DNA of 64,000 nucleotides from Alphaproteobacteria bacterium (GCA_024640405.1 JAHEFB010000014.1:1-64000); one strand, 5' to 3'. Counted from the first letter of the stretch, positions 9,164-19,133 are shown. Translations and numbers: made by a program. Notes: generated from the letters alone by a model not told the origin.

Positions 9164-10039
9164 TCATCTGGTCGGAACGGGTGTCTCACCACGATAGTCA
9201 TAAAAGCCACGATTGGTTTTGCGGCCCAGCCAGCCGGCTTCAACATACTTCACAAGCAATGGGCAGGGCCGGTATTTGCTGTCGGCAAGTCCGTCAAACA
9301 ATACCTGCATGATGGACAGACAGGTATCCAGGCCTATGAAATCGGCCAGTTCCAGCGGGCCCATCGGGTGATTTGCCCCGAGTTTCATGGCTCTGTCGAT
9401 CGCCTGGACCGATCCGACACCTTCATACAACGTGTAAACGGCCTCATTGATCATGGGCAGCAACACCCGGTTCACGATAAAAGCCGGAAAATCTTCCGCG
9501 ACCGCGACAGACTTGTCGAGTGTGCCGGCAAATTCACGAACCTCCTGGAAGATTTCATCCGCTGTGGCAATGCCTCTGATCAACTCGACCAGTTCCATGA
9601 CCGGTACCGGGTTCATGAAGTGGATGCCCATGAAACGTTCCGGCCGGTCGGTGCCTGCAGCCAGACGGGTAATGGAAATTGACGACGTGTTGGAACCGAT
9701 CGTGGCGTCTGGTTTCAGGTGCGGACACAAATCGTTGAATATCTTGCGTTTTACGTCCTCGTCTTCAATGGCCGATTCAATGACAAGATCGACATCGCCG
9801 AATTGTTCGAAACTGCTGTAAGGGGTTATACGTTCCAGTGCTGCCTTGCGGTCGGCTTCCTGTATCTTTTCAGACTTGACCTGTCGCGCCATGTTACCGT
9901 TGATGGTGGCAAGCCCCTGCTCGATCTTGTCTGTGGTTATGTCGTACAGACCCACGTCGTATCCGGACAGGGCGCAGACATGTGCAATACCCGATCCCAT
10001 CTGACCAGCGCCGATAACTCCAATTTTCTTAATCGTCAT
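9164..10039 (-). CDS. hbd: 3-hydroxybutyryl-CoA dehydrogenase
   Basis: An NAD(P)-dependent oxidoreductase that interconverts 3-hydroxybutyryl-CoA and acetoacetyl-CoA. The chosen start (10037-10039) gives 291 residues beginning [17 protein letters not shown]. The longer frame adds an unlikely N-terminus. The Rossmann motif GxGxMGxG is at residues 9-14. [13 protein letters not shown] and the [11 protein letters not shown] region match the 3HCDH C-terminal domain, and a single-domain length of 280-295 fits Hbd rather than FadB. It follows etfB-etfA on the same strand after a gap with a hairpin, consistent with a fatty-acid/PHB oxidation cluster. Confidence 0.93.
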   Translation of the reverse strand: MTIKKIGVIGAGQMGSGIAHVCALSGYDVGLYDITTDKIEQGLATINGNMARQVKSEKIQEADRKAALERITPYSSFEQFGDVDLVIESAIEDEDVKRKIFNDLCPHLKPDATIGSNTSSISITRLAAGTDRPERFMGIHFMNPVPVMELVELIRGIATADEIFQEVREFAGTLDKSVAVAEDFPAFIVNRVLLPMINEAVYTLYEGVGSVQAIDRAMKLGANHPMGPLELADFIGLDTCLSIMQVLFDGLADSKYRPCPLLVKYVEAGWLGRKTNRGFYDYRGETPVPTR

Positions 10040-10156
10040 AATCTTCCATGTCTCTTCATACAGCGAAGTGCCGGAGACTATCGCGGGTGCTGCCGCGCGG
10101 CAAGTGAGTTTATCGCACTGCAATATAATACTAAAGGGTCAATAGAAAGTCCCATT

Positions 10157-10196
10157 GGCAGTCCTCCCGCCCGGCGTTTCCGTCAGGCGGGTTGCC
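10157..10196 (-). terminator. GC-rich hairpin downstream of etfA
   Basis: CCCGCC (10166-10171) pairs with GGCGGG (10186-10191), and the outer GGCA and TGCC also pair. It lies 53 bases past the etfA stop and before hbd. There is no good U-run in either direction, so it could be an attenuating or processing hairpin rather than a full terminator. Confidence 0.4.
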
Positions 10197-10248
10197 ATGA
10201 TTGTTTCACAGCATGGGTAAGGGCAGTTCCCTCAACTGCAATGGAATT

Positions 10249-11190
10249 TCAGTAGCCGGCCTTGGTTAGCTCACTCTCCAGAGCCGGGACTGCCTCGAAC
10301 AAGTCTGCAACGAGACCATAATCGGCCACCTGGAATATCGGGGCCTCCTCGTCCTTGTTGATGGCCACGATGACCTTGGAGTCCTTCATGCCTGCCAGAT
10401 GCTGAATGGCGCCGGAAATACCGACCGCGATATAGAGATCCGGAGCGACCACCTTGCCGGTTTGACCGACCTGATAGTCGTTCGGTACATAGCCGGCGTC
10501 AACTGCCGCCCGGGAAGCACCAACAGCAGCACTGAGCTGGTCGGCGACTTTCTCCAGCATGGCGAAATTCTCCCCGTTCTGCATGCCGCGGCCGCCGGAG
10601 ATGATAATGTCGGCGGAGGTCAGTTCAGGCCGGTCAGACTTGGACAGGTTTTCACTCACATAGGAGGTCAGGCCGGGATCGGCAGGCGCATCGACTTTTT
10701 CAACAGATGCGGAACCGCCAGTGCCGGCGGACTCAAATGATGCCGTCAAAACAGTGATGATTTTCTTTGCGCCGGTCGCCTGAACAGTCTGCACTGCATT
10801 GCCTGCATAGATCGGGCGTTCGAATGTGTCGGCACTGTTGACTGCTGTGATGCCGGAAACCTGCATTTCATCGAGCAGGGCTGCAACCCGCGGGGCGATG
10901 TTCTTGCCGTTGGTCGTTGCCGGGGCGATCATGGCATCATGATCCGCCATTAGGCCTACGATCAGCGCTGCCATCGGTTCAGCCAGGGGGCGTTCAAACA
11001 TGGCATTGTCGCAATGCAGAACCTTTTTCACTCCGGCAAGGCCTGCGGCTTCTTTGGCGGCGGCGCCGGCATTGTGTCCTGCTACCAGCACGTGGATGTC
11101 GGCACCCATTTGCGTTGCTGCTGTCAGCGCCTTGTGGGTAGCATCCTTGAGACCGGCATTGTCGTGTTCGGCTATGAGGAGGGTGGTCAT
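10249..11190 (-). CDS. etfA: Electron transfer flavoprotein alpha subunit
   Basis: The FAD-binding subunit of the ETF heterodimer, which passes electrons from acyl-CoA and other dehydrogenases to ETF:quinone oxidoreductase. The 313 residues are standard length. The C-terminal FAD domain shows [32 protein letters not shown] and the conserved [11 protein letters not shown] stretch. It starts 3 bases after the etfB stop, so it is translationally coupled to etfB. It belongs with hbd and the cobalamin adenosyltransferase in a cluster common in Rhizobiales. Confidence 0.97.
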   Translation of the reverse strand: MTTLLIAEHDNAGLKDATHKALTAATQMGADIHVLVAGHNAGAAAKEAAGLAGVKKVLHCDNAMFERPLAEPMAALIVGLMADHDAMIAPATTNGKNIAPRVAALLDEMQVSGITAVNSADTFERPIYAGNAVQTVQATGAKKIITVLTASFESAGTGGSASVEKVDAPADPGLTSYVSENLSKSDRPELTSADIIISGGRGMQNGENFAMLEKVADQLSAAVGASRAAVDAGYVPNDYQVGQTGKVVAPDLYIAVGISGAIQHLAGMKDSKVIVAINKDEEAPIFQVADYGLVADLFEAVPALESELTKAGY

Positions 11191-11193
11191 GGT

Positions 11194-11943
11194 CTAGATA
11201 ACTCCTGCTTCGTTCTTCAACTTGTCAACAAGCTCTGCAACCGATGCCACTTTCTTGCCGCCCTGGCGGGCGGGTGGCTCGACGGTTGATACAACTTTCA
11301 GTTTCGGTGCCAGATCCACACCCATTTCGGCAGCGATTTTTTCGTCAAGCGGCTTCTTCTTTGCCTTCATGATGTTGGGCAGCGATGCGTAACGTGGCTG
11401 GTTGAGGCGCAAATCCGTGGTGACGATCATTGGCATCTTGACCTTGATGGTCTGCAAACCGCCATCAATTTCGCGGGTCACGCTGGCGCTGTCACCGTCG
11501 AGTTCAATCTTGGAGGCGAAGGTGGCCTGCGACCAACCCATCAGGGCAGACAGCATCTGACCGGTTTGGTTGCAGTCATCGTCGATTGCCTGTTTGCCGA
11601 GAATAACGAGATCAGGTTTTTCCTCTTCTATAACTGCCTTGAGCAATTTCGCGACGCCAAGCGGTTCGACATATTCGTCGTGTTTGATCAAAATGCCGCG
11701 ATCTGCACCCATCGCAAGTGCCGTGCGGATGGTCTCCTGGGCCTGCTGGGGACCTACGGAGACAGCAATAACTTCCGTCGCGCTGCCAGCTTCCCTGAGG
11801 CGAAGCGCCTCTTCCACGGCGATTTCGTCGAATGGGTTCATCGACATTTTGACATTGGCCAGTTCGACACCCGAACCGTCGGCCTTGACGCGGATCTTGA
11901 CATTGTAGTCAACCACCCGCTTGACAGCGACCAGTACTTTCAT
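11194..11943 (-). CDS. etfB: Electron transfer flavoprotein beta subunit
   Basis: The AMP-binding subunit of ETF. The start chosen is the ATG at 11941-11943 ([14 protein letters not shown]), with GAGAGAG upstream. A TTG nine bases further upstream is possible but unlikely. The family signature spans roughly residues 150-180 (ATFASKIEL ... [12 protein letters not shown]) and is intact, and the 249-residue length is usual. It is the first gene of the etfB-etfA unit. A 207-base non-coding stretch separates it from the rhomboid gene and should hold the promoter. Confidence 0.97.
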   Translation of the reverse strand: MKVLVAVKRVVDYNVKIRVKADGSGVELANVKMSMNPFDEIAVEEALRLREAGSATEVIAVSVGPQQAQETIRTALAMGADRGILIKHDEYVEPLGVAKLLKAVIEEEKPDLVILGKQAIDDDCNQTGQMLSALMGWSQATFASKIELDGDSASVTREIDGGLQTIKVKMPMIVTTDLRLNQPRYASLPNIMKAKKKPLDEKIAAEMGVDLAPKLKVVSTVEPPARQGGKKVASVAELVDKLKNEAGVI

Positions 11944-12150
11944 TTGAGGCAATCTCTCTCGTTAATAGTGATAGCGGCTCAATTGAATAGCGCCCGTGAA
12001 TTCAGCCGCCACAAGCAATGCTTTGCTAGGCGTGGGCGGGACCCTATTGGCCAGTGATCGGGTCCGTCAATGCGATATTCGTCAAATTGGGGTCAATTGC
12101 GACGTCTGGTCACAATTTTTCAGCATAATTGGTCCGAACCTCATCTCGCT

Positions 12151-12840
12151 CTAGGCGGTTCTGGTGCCCAATGTCTTTTTGAACAGGGCGGTTACCAGGA
12201 AGCCGGCAACAAAACCACCTATGTGGGCCCACCAGGCGACGATTACCTCTCCTTTGGCTTCGTCAAGATATAGCGAGAGGAACTGGAAGCCGATCCAGGC
12301 GGCCAGCGCCCAGCCGGCGGATATGCGGAGCGGAATTTTCATGAACAGCAAAACCCATACCCGGGCTTTGGGATACAGCACCAGATAGGCGCCCAATATG
12401 CCCGATATGGCCCCGGATGCGCCCACCATGGGCGCGAATGAATCCGGATTGGCAAGGACATGGGCAGCGGCTGCTACAATACCGCACACAAAATACAGCA
12501 CGAGAAAGCCCAAGTGTCCGTATGCATCTTCCACATTGTCGGCAAAAACCCACAGGAAAGCGACGTTGGCCAGCAGGTGCATCCAGCCGCCATGCACAAA
12601 GGTATAGGTGATCAGCGTCAGCGGCTCGGGAATACTTGCCAGCGATATTTCACGAAACGACAAATCACCGATCTCGCCCGGAACAAGGCCAAGTGATGTC
12701 GCAAAGGCAAGCTGGCTCATCCCGAGATTGGCGTATTGCATCAGCAGGAACACCGCGACGTTAAGCAAAATCAGAGTACCGGTGACAAACTGGAACCGGA
12801 TGATGGCCAATGGCGTATTGTCATGCAGTGGCAGGAACAT
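12151..12840 (-). CDS. Rhomboid-family intramembrane serine protease
   Basis: A 229-residue polytopic membrane protein with six or so transmembrane helices. The catalytic dyad is visible: Ser142 in GASGAISG and His206 in WAHIGGF. The HGGWMHLLANV motif, which includes the L1-loop histidine and conserved asparagine, is at about residues 83-93. It therefore looks catalytically active, cleaving unknown substrates within the membrane. It lies between etfB and the adenosyltransferase gene, all on the minus strand. I see no sequence reason to link it functionally to either. Confidence 0.92.
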   Translation of the reverse strand: MFLPLHDNTPLAIIRFQFVTGTLILLNVAVFLLMQYANLGMSQLAFATSLGLVPGEIGDLSFREISLASIPEPLTLITYTFVHGGWMHLLANVAFLWVFADNVEDAYGHLGFLVLYFVCGIVAAAAHVLANPDSFAPMVGASGAISGILGAYLVLYPKARVWVLLFMKIPLRISAGWALAAWIGFQFLSLYLDEAKGEVIVAWWAHIGGFVAGFLVTALFKKTLGTRTA

Positions 12841-12929
12841 GTGATCGACCTTTTAAAAACGGATCGCTTGCAATCGGCCCGGGTCAGAACCCCAACGCAA
12901 CTTTTTCGGTTTACCTTACTGGTTTGGTT

Positions 12930-13517
12930 CTAGCCCTGAGTTGCCCCCGGTTTCCACAGCACATCGCCTTGGTGGCGTGCATTGACCCAGCGGCTTGCCA
13001 CAAACAGGAAGTCTGAAAGTCTGTTGAGATAGGTCGAAGCTTCAATCGACACCTGCTCTCCGGGTATGGACGCCAGCTCAACAATATGACGTTCCGCGCG
13101 ACGGCATACAGTCCTGGCCTGATGCAGATACGCTGCTGCTGCGTGCCCGCCCGGCAACACGAAAGATCGCAGCGGTTCCAGATCCTCGTTCAACTGGTCA
13201 ATCTCGGTTTCCAGACGATCAACCTGATTTTGCTTTATCCGAAGTGGCTCCCAGGCCAGTTTTTCACCGGTTTCCGGCGTACACAAATCTGCTCCCAGAT
13301 CAAACATGTCATTCTGGATGCGTTCCAGCATGGCATCAAGCGTGCTCATTTCTTCGCCGTCGACATGCAGCCGGGCTATGCCGAGGACGGAGTTGGCCTC
13401 GTCCACAGTGCCATAACTTGCAATTCGGGCATGGAATTTTGGCAGTCGCTGACCCGTGGAAAGTGCCGTCGTGCCGTCATCCCCGGTCTTGGTGTATATC
13501 TTGTTCAGAACGACCAT
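12930..13517 (-). CDS. ATP:cob(I)alamin adenosyltransferase, PduO type
   Basis: Transfers the adenosyl group of ATP to cob(I)alamin to form AdoCbl, the cofactor of methylmalonyl- and ethylmalonyl-CoA mutases. With the ATG at 13515-13517 it has 195 residues. PduO motifs are present: YTKTGDDGTT at 8-17, SFVLPGG, RTVCRRAER and YLNRLSDFLF. A frame extending 66 codons upstream lacks similarity and is discarded. It is close to etfBA/hbd, a recurrent Rhizobiales neighbourhood. No cobalamin riboswitch was recognised upstream, where only 68 bases separate it from the ABC permease gene. Confidence 0.93.
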   Translation of the reverse strand: MVVLNKIYTKTGDDGTTALSTGQRLPKFHARIASYGTVDEANSVLGIARLHVDGEEMSTLDAMLERIQNDMFDLGADLCTPETGEKLAWEPLRIKQNQVDRLETEIDQLNEDLEPLRSFVLPGGHAAAAYLHQARTVCRRAERHIVELASIPGEQVSIEASTYLNRLSDFLFVASRWVNARHQGDVLWKPGATQG

Positions 13518-13585
13518 GATCTCAAGTTTCCTGCTGCGGGTGTGTTGTAGGGCAATTTTGCCGGACTTTACGCATCTGATACCGG

Positions 13586-16114
13586 TCAGTCCACCCGTAG
13601 AACGCGGGCCGGATTTGCCCGTAATGCGGACCATGTGGTGACCAGCCCGGCAGCGATTGTTACCGTCAGTGCCACGAGCGCGGTTGCCACCGCAATCAGA
13701 CCCGAAAACTGCCATTCAACGCCCATCACCTGGGTGATGATGGCCCAGGCGCTCAAGGCACCCGCAACTATGGCGAAGCCCGCGGTCGCCACGCCAAGCA
13801 GGGCATATTCTACAACAAGCGCCTGCAGCAACTGCGAACGGGTTGCGCCATAGGTTTTCAAGACCACGGCATCGTAGATGCGGCCAGACAGCCCTGTTGC
13901 AAGGGCGCCGCCCAGTACAAGGATGCCTGCGAGCACGGTTATGGCATTGGCCCCGCGAATGGCAGTGATGAGTTTGCCCAACAGTGAATTGATGGCATCC
14001 AGAGCGTCTCGCACCCTGATCGACGTTATCGTCGGATAGGGTTCGGAGACTGCCTTGAGAATATCGAGTTCACGTGCCGGATCGGCCTGAGCCGTAACGA
14101 CAAACATGTGCGGTGCACCTGCGAAGGTGTTCGGCGAAAACATCATGACAAAATTGATTTGCAGGGAACGCCAATCAACAGCGCGAAAATTTGCGACTTC
14201 CGCGGTAATTTCGCGACCCAGCACGTTGACGCTGACGGTGTCGCCGATTTTCAGGCCTATGCCCTGCGCGATGTCGTCGGAAAACGAAACAAGCGGCTTG
14301 CCTGAATAATTCTCCGGCCACCATTGGCCTTGTGTCAGTTCGCCGCCTTCGGGAGCGGTTGGCGAGTAAGTGACACCGCGGTCGCCGCGCAGTGCCCATG
14401 CAGCATCGGGAGTTACCTTTACCTTGCTTGCCGCCACTCCATTCACTTTCACAATACGGCCGCGCAGCATCGGCGCGCGGCTGACTGCCGACGCCCCCGC
14501 CTGCAGCAACGCCTTGCTGAATTGATCGGCTTCGTCGGTGTGGACGTCCAGAAAGAAAAAGCTTGGTGCGCGATCCGGCAGATTATCGCGCAGCTCCTTT
14601 GAGATATTGCTGTCGATCAGCGACAGGCTGACAAACAGCGTCAGGCCCAGGCCGAGAGACAGCACAACTGAAGGGGTTGGCGTTCCCGGCCGATGCAGAT
14701 TCGCAACGGCAAGGCGCACCACGGCAGATCTGGCGCGGGTAATTCTTGATGCCATCCACATCATCAGCCGCGCCATGCCGGTCAGAATGGCAAAGCTGAC
14801 AACAATCCCGGCAGCATATCCATAGGTTATGCGCGGATCCGGGAATGCCGACAGCGTCAGCAGGAAAATGCTCAGCAGAGCAAGGGCAATGATCAGCCAG
14901 GATGCCAAACCGGGCAATGCGATTTTGCTGGTCAGGATATCACGGAACAATGCACTGGGCGGGATGCGTCCGGCGCGGGCAAGCGGCCAAACCGCGAAAG
15001 CGACTACAATCAGATATCCGAACAGCCCGGCCCTGATGACCGGCCAGGGTTCTATGCCGACCGATACGGGGATCGGCAAAATTCCGGATAGCAGTGCGCC
15101 GGCCAGCGGTGGTGTTGCGAGACCTGCCAGTACCCCGATGAAGATTCCGCCGGTAGCGACGATGAGAACCTCCATGAAATATGTCCAGAATATCAGGCGG
15201 GCCGATGCCCCAAGGCATTTCAGTGTCGCAATGTTTTTGGTGCGCCGTTCGAGGAATGCCTTGACTGCATTTACCACCCCGACACCGCCGACGATCAGCG
15301 ACGTCAAGCCGACAAGAGACAGAAAAAATGTGAGACGGTCTATGAAACGGCGAACACCGGGTGCAGCATTTTCACGCGAACGAACCCGCCATCCCGCGTC
15401 CTGCAGCACAGGTTCTGCCTGATTTACCAGTTGTTTCACCTGTGCATTGCTTGCCGGTGCCGGCAGTGCCACCCGGTAGCGCCATTTGATCAGGCTGCCA
15501 GGCCGGGACAGCCCTGTCGGCGCAAGCGAGTCCGTGGCGATCATCAGGCGTGGTCCAAGCACAAACCCGTCCGAAATCCGATCGGGTTCGCGAACAATGG
15601 CAGCGTTGATCACGAAATCCGAATTGCCAACCCTGACGACATCTCCAGGCTTCAGGTTCAAACGTGCAAGCAGGGTCTTTTCAACGACCGTGCCGGGCCT
15701 GCCGGACGCATCAGCGCGCAGGGCATCGGCGAGCGGCAATTCGGGATCAAGCTGCAAGCGGCCATAAAGGGGGTAGGCATCATCAACAACTTTCACTTCT
15801 ACAAGTGCCGACGACTTTCCGGGAACGGCAGCCATGGCGCGCAGGGTGGCAACCTTGCTCACCTTACCTGCTGCCGCAATGAACGCGGTCTGCTCGCTGC
15901 TGGGCGTATCGAACAGGGTGGAAAATTCGACATCGCCGCCCATCAGGGAGCGGCCTTCGTTGGCAATGCCGGTGTTGAGCGCGGAAGACAGCGCCCCGAC
16001 AACCGCAATGGCGCTGACCCCTAGAATGAGGCAGGCCAGAAATATCCGGAAGCCCTGGAGGCCAGATCGCAACTCGCGCGATGCGAGGCGAAGAGACAGT
16101 GTCAAAATATGCAT
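13586..16114 (-). CDS. ABC transporter permease, FtsX-like (YbbP family)
   Basis: An 842-residue permease of the YbbP/MacB-FtsX superfamily. A TM helix near residue 25 is followed by a large extracytoplasmic domain, a block of about three to four helices (around 260-380), further helices near 405-450 and 475-495, a second soluble domain, and a final FtsX block of three or four helices near the C-terminus. Duplicated FtsX domains are typical of YbbP. Its ATG directly follows the stop of the ATPase gene upstream, so the pair is coupled. With the divergent TesA-like gene this matches the E. coli tesA-ybbA-ybbP arrangement. Its substrate is not established, and lipids or lipoproteins are only a guess. 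Confidence 0.93.
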   Translation of the reverse strand: MHILTLSLRLASRELRSGLQGFRIFLACLILGVSAIAVVGALSSALNTGIANEGRSLMGGDVEFSTLFDTPSSEQTAFIAAAGKVSKVATLRAMAAVPGKSSALVEVKVVDDAYPLYGRLQLDPELPLADALRADASGRPGTVVEKTLLARLNLKPGDVVRVGNSDFVINAAIVREPDRISDGFVLGPRLMIATDSLAPTGLSRPGSLIKWRYRVALPAPASNAQVKQLVNQAEPVLQDAGWRVRSRENAAPGVRRFIDRLTFFLSLVGLTSLIVGGVGVVNAVKAFLERRTKNIATLKCLGASARLIFWTYFMEVLIVATGGIFIGVLAGLATPPLAGALLSGILPIPVSVGIEPWPVIRAGLFGYLIVVAFAVWPLARAGRIPPSALFRDILTSKIALPGLASWLIIALALLSIFLLTLSAFPDPRITYGYAAGIVVSFAILTGMARLMMWMASRITRARSAVVRLAVANLHRPGTPTPSVVLSLGLGLTLFVSLSLIDSNISKELRDNLPDRAPSFFFLDVHTDEADQFSKALLQAGASAVSRAPMLRGRIVKVNGVAASKVKVTPDAAWALRGDRGVTYSPTAPEGGELTQGQWWPENYSGKPLVSFSDDIAQGIGLKIGDTVSVNVLGREITAEVANFRAVDWRSLQINFVMMFSPNTFAGAPHMFVVTAQADPARELDILKAVSEPYPTITSIRVRDALDAINSLLGKLITAIRGANAITVLAGILVLGGALATGLSGRIYDAVVLKTYGATRSQLLQALVVEYALLGVATAGFAIVAGALSAWAIITQVMGVEWQFSGLIAVATALVALTVTIAAGLVTTWSALRANPARVLRVD

Positions 16115-16116
16115 TG

Positions 16117-16851
16117 TTACCGCCTGCCGCTGTCGGCGTGGATCAGGCCATCCCTGATCTCGATGGTTCTCGAGCAGCGGGCGGCCAGGCCGGGATCATG
16201 GGTCACCAGGACAAGAGTGGTATCTCCGCCAGCCTGCAGTTCGAACAGCAGGTCCATGATAGTACGGCCGGTTTCCTGATCAAGATTGCCGGTAGGTTCG
16301 TCGGCCAGAATAATGTTTGCGCCGGCCGCAAGGGCCCGCGCCATTGCCACGCGCTGCTGCTCGCCGCCCGATAGCTGGCCGGGGTAGTGATCCAGACGGT
16401 GATCCAGACCGACCCTTTCCAGTTGCTTGCGGGAAATGTCGAATGCGTCGGGCGTGCCGCGAAGTTCCAGCGGTACCGCGACGTTCTCCAGAGCCGTCAT
16501 GGCAGGGATCAGATGAAACGACTGAAACACAATACCGATATTGTCACGGCGAAAGACGGCCAGTTGATCTTCGCTGAGCCCGTTCAGGGTTTGCGAGGCG
16601 ACCTCCACATTGCCGCCGGTTGCGCCTTCAAGGCCTGCAATCACCATGAGAAGCGTGGTCTTGCCGGATCCTGACGGGCCTACAATCGAAACCGCCTCGC
16701 CCTTGCCGATCGTGAGATCTATACCCTTGAGTATTTCCACGGCTCCTGCGCGTGATGACAGGGTCACCTGCACATCGTCGAGCCGTATGGAGCAGCCCGC
16801 CTCGACAGGTGCGATTTTGCCTGTATTGATCTTGTCTACATGGGCGTCCAT
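16117..16851 (-). CDS. ABC transporter ATP-binding protein (YbbA/LolD-like)
   Basis: A 244-residue ATPase for the adjacent FtsX-like permease. Walker A GPSGSGKT is at residues 58-65, with signature LSGGEQQR, Walker [12 protein letters not shown] and the switch histidine in LVTHDP. The GNLDQETGR segment places it in the MacB/LolD/YbbA group. About 20 extra residues precede the ATPase core. It is transcribed ahead of the permease and is divergent from the esterase gene, sharing a 106-base promoter region. Confidence 0.95.
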   Translation of the reverse strand: MDAHVDKINTGKIAPVEAGCSIRLDDVQVTLSSRAGAVEILKGIDLTIGKGEAVSIVGPSGSGKTTLLMVIAGLEGATGGNVEVASQTLNGLSEDQLAVFRRDNIGIVFQSFHLIPAMTALENVAVPLELRGTPDAFDISRKQLERVGLDHRLDHYPGQLSGGEQQRVAMARALAAGANIILADEPTGNLDQETGRTIMDLLFELQAGGDTTLVLVTHDPGLAARCSRTIEIRDGLIHADSGRR

Positions 16852-16957
16852 GAGTTTCCTAACGATTGCGTGTTCTGGTCAGACCACGTCTTGTTACAAG
16901 TAATTTCAGTTTCTATGTGTATATGCGACGCTTACATGCAAGGAATTCCGACGTATC

Positions 16958-17602
16958 ATGCGATCACTTTCGCGAAGAAAAACGCTGACGGCACTGGCGG
17001 TGACCGGATTGTTTCCATCCTTGGTGCCGGTCGAGGCCGCAAGTGAATTCACCATTGTAGCTCTCGGAGACAGCCTGACAGCTGGTTACGGCCTGCCTCC
17101 GGAAGAAGCCTTTACCACGCTTCTGGAACAGCGGCTCAAGGCCAATGGGCTGAATGTGGAAGTTGTGAATGCAGGGGTTTCGGGTGACACCAGCAAGGGC
17201 GGGCTGGCGAGAGTTGACTGGTCGGTGCCGGACGGCACCGGCCTGGTGATCGTTGAACTGGGTGCCAATGACGCGTTGCGCGGGATATCTCCTGCTGAAA
17301 CGGCAAAGAACCTCGACGCCATCATTACCCGCATCAGGCAGCGTGGTATTGCCGTACTGCTGGCCGGTATGCTTGCCCCGCCGAACATGGGCCGGGACTA
17401 CGAGGCGGCTTTCAATGCGATTTATCCTGATCTTGAAAAAAAACACAAGGTGGCGCTGTATCCATTTTTTCTGGATGGCGTCGCGGCTGTTCCAAATCTC
17501 AACCAGGCAGATGGTATTCACCCGAATGCGGCAGGAACAACCGTCATCATCGAGCGACTGGCACCTGTGGTCGACAAACTTGTACGCGCGCATGCATCGT
17601 GA
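16958..17602 (+). CDS. tesA: Exported SGNH-hydrolase, TesA-like arylesterase
   Basis: A 214-residue periplasmic lipase/thioesterase of the GDSL (SGNH) family. A signal sequence covers residues 1-27 (MRSLSRRKTL..., cleavage near VEA-AS). The two arginines could support Tat export, but a Sec signal is as likely. Catalytic blocks are GDSL at 37-40, a conserved glycine (GVSGDTSKGG), GAND, and the C-terminal DGIHPNAAG holding the Asp-His pair. AAGGA lies about 15 bases before the ATG. It is divergent from the YbbA/YbbP-type ABC system, the same neighbourhood as E. coli tesA. Confidence 0.93.
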   Translation: MRSLSRRKTLTALAVTGLFPSLVPVEAASEFTIVALGDSLTAGYGLPPEEAFTTLLEQRLKANGLNVEVVNAGVSGDTSKGGLARVDWSVPDGTGLVIVELGANDALRGISPAETAKNLDAIITRIRQRGIAVLLAGMLAPPNMGRDYEAAFNAIYPDLEKKHKVALYPFFLDGVAAVPNLNQADGIHPNAAGTTVIIERLAPVVDKLVRAHAS

Positions 17603-17678
17603 CTTGAGATTGTCACAAGTTGAGGGTTAGCCTTGGTATGCGGAAATTGATTCGGCGAAAACGCAGGAGGGTCTCGAT

Positions 17679-18242
17679 ATGCCTCGACTGTTCACTGGCG
17701 TAGAGCTGCCAGCAGATGTTTGCCAGGATCTGGCGATTATGAAGGGCGGTATAGAAGGTGCCCGCTGGATTGATCCTGACAACTACCACCTTACATTGCG
17801 GTTCATTGGCGACATACCGGATCGTATGGCTGATGAACTGACTATAGAGCTGCAACGTGTCGTAGCGATGCCGGCTTTCAGCGTGTCGCTTGCTGGAGTA
17901 GGGGTGTTTGGAACAAAAAAACCTCATTCCCTGCATGTGAAAGTCGAAGAAAGTCCCGACCTTCGTCGCCTTCAGGCGATGCACGAGCGAATTTGCCAGT
18001 CATTGGGCATGCCGCCGGAACAGCGCAAATTTACCCCGCATGTGACCATTGCCCGGCTGCGGGGGGCTTTGCCGAGGCCGGTACAGGCCTATGCCAGCGC
18101 CCATAATCTGTATCGTTCGCGGGTTTTTGACGTCAGCCAGTTTGTGCTGTTCTCAGCCCGTTCGTCGCGTGGCGGAGGACCCTACGGGCGAGAAGAGGTT
18201 TACCCCCTCGAGCACCCTCATCTGGCCCGCGCAGCGATGTGA
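17679..18242 (+). CDS. thpR: RNA 2',3'-cyclic phosphodiesterase (ThpR/LigT family)
   Basis: A 2H phosphoesterase of 187 residues that opens 2',3'-cyclic phosphates on RNA ends. Both signature histidines are visible: HLTL at 37-40 and HVTI at 121-124, about 85 residues apart as expected. A strong ribosome binding site (GCAGGAGGG) precedes the ATG. Its last 25 bases overlap the 3' end of the convergent phosphatase gene, so the two stop regions are antisense to each other. Confidence 0.93.
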   Translation: MPRLFTGVELPADVCQDLAIMKGGIEGARWIDPDNYHLTLRFIGDIPDRMADELTIELQRVVAMPAFSVSLAGVGVFGTKKPHSLHVKVEESPDLRRLQAMHERICQSLGMPPEQRKFTPHVTIARLRGALPRPVQAYASAHNLYRSRVFDVSQFVLFSARSSRGGGPYGREEVYPLEHPHLARAAM

Positions 18243-18688
18243 GCGGCAAGACCGCGGGCAGCCAGTTCTATCAGGTCAAGCGCGTGGTCGAAGCCGTCTT
18301 CGCCGCCATAATAGGGATCCGGTACCTCTCGAACGGGAAGTTCCCCGGCGAATTCCAGAAACATATGCACCCTGGCGGTCGACCGTTCGGGCTGCAGTTC
18401 GCGCAGGCGGGCATAATTATCCCTGTCCATGGCGGCAATGATGTCAAACTGGTGGAAATCACCAGCTTCGACCTGGCGGGCGCGTTGAGCGAAAATGTCA
18501 ATATCGCGCATCAGTGCGGCCTTGACGGCGCGTGGATCCGGCGGACCGCCGACATGCCAGCCGCTTGTGCCGGCGCTGTCTGTTGTTATGTGGGTCAGGC
18601 CTGCCTCATCGAGGGCGCGGCGCACCACTCCCTGCGCCATGGGCGAGCGGCAAATGTTTCCAAGGCAGACGAGAAGGATGCTTTTCAT
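18218..18688 (-). CDS. Low-molecular-weight protein-tyrosine phosphatase
   Basis: A 156-residue arsenate-reductase-fold phosphatase. The P-loop CLGNICRS, with nucleophile Cys8 and Arg14 (C-X5-R), is at the N-terminus, and the general-acid aspartate is Asp124 in VPDPYYGG. The start at 18686-18688 (MKSILLVCLGN) is chosen because the P-loop normally begins within ten residues of the N-terminus. The longer frame is discarded. In bacteria such enzymes often oppose BY-kinases of polysaccharide export, but no kinase is nearby. The C-terminus overlaps thpR on the other strand by 25 bases. Confidence 0.93.
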   Translation of the reverse strand: MKSILLVCLGNICRSPMAQGVVRRALDEAGLTHITTDSAGTSGWHVGGPPDPRAVKAALMRDIDIFAQRARQVEAGDFHQFDIIAAMDRDNYARLRELQPERSTARVHMFLEFAGELPVREVPDPYYGGEDGFDHALDLIELAARGLAAHIAARAR

Positions 18689-18750
18689 GAGAATTTTCGG
18701 TAATGTTGAGAGACAGACAGGCCGTGGACTTTCAGACAGGATCATCAGCA

Positions 18751-19044
18751 ATGGCGGAAAAACTTCAAGACCCGGATCGTGCAAAAGCCTTGGCGGACCT
18801 CACCGGATGGTCTGAAGTTGATGGGCGCGACGCAATTTCAAAAACCTTCGTGTTCAAGAACTTCAACGAGGCGTTTGGGTGGATGAGCCGCGTGGCTTTA
18901 CAGGCTGAAAAACTGGATCATCACCCGGAGTGGAGCAATGTTTATAAAACTGTTAATGTAACCCTTGCTACACATGATGTTGACGGTTTGAGTGAACTGG
19001 ACATCAAACTGGCGCGTTTTATGGACAAGTGCGCAAACATCTGA
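18751..19044 (+). CDS. phhB: 4a-hydroxytetrahydrobiopterin (pterin-4a-carbinolamine) dehydratase
   Basis: A 97-residue enzyme that dehydrates 4a-hydroxytetrahydropterin, regenerating the pterin cofactor of phenylalanine hydroxylase. The active-site motif HHPEWSNVY is at 57-65, followed by the conserved second histidine in [11 protein letters not shown]. The start ATG 18751 has CAGG upstream, and the frame extends upstream without similarity. No phhA is in the window. It may also act in molybdopterin metabolism, as proposed for some bacterial PCD proteins. Confidence 0.93.
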   Translation: MAEKLQDPDRAKALADLTGWSEVDGRDAISKTFVFKNFNEAFGWMSRVALQAEKLDHHPEWSNVYKTVNVTLATHDVDGLSELDIKLARFMDKCANI

Positions 19045-19133
19045 ACAAAACTTAATCCTGACTGGACTTGTCAGTCTTGTTGTTTATCACCATATTCCAG
19101 ATTGTATAAATCCATTCTCCGAGGGAGTTGAAA
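19045..19133 (+). promoter_or_regulatory. Leader of the Bax-inhibitor-1 gene with a small hairpin
   Basis: An 89-base gap with a hairpin in which GACTG pairs with CAGTC around a seven-base loop (about 19057-19073). An AT-rich tract and the ribosome binding site GAGGGAG follow. A ybhL leader RNA family is known upstream of such genes in Rhizobiales, but I cannot confirm membership by eye. Confidence 0.3.

Noticed and set aside
13518..13715. 66-residue upstream extension of the cobalamin adenosyltransferase.
   Set aside because: It overlaps the ABC permease coding end and is not similar to PduO proteins. The internal ATG gives the canonical N-terminus.
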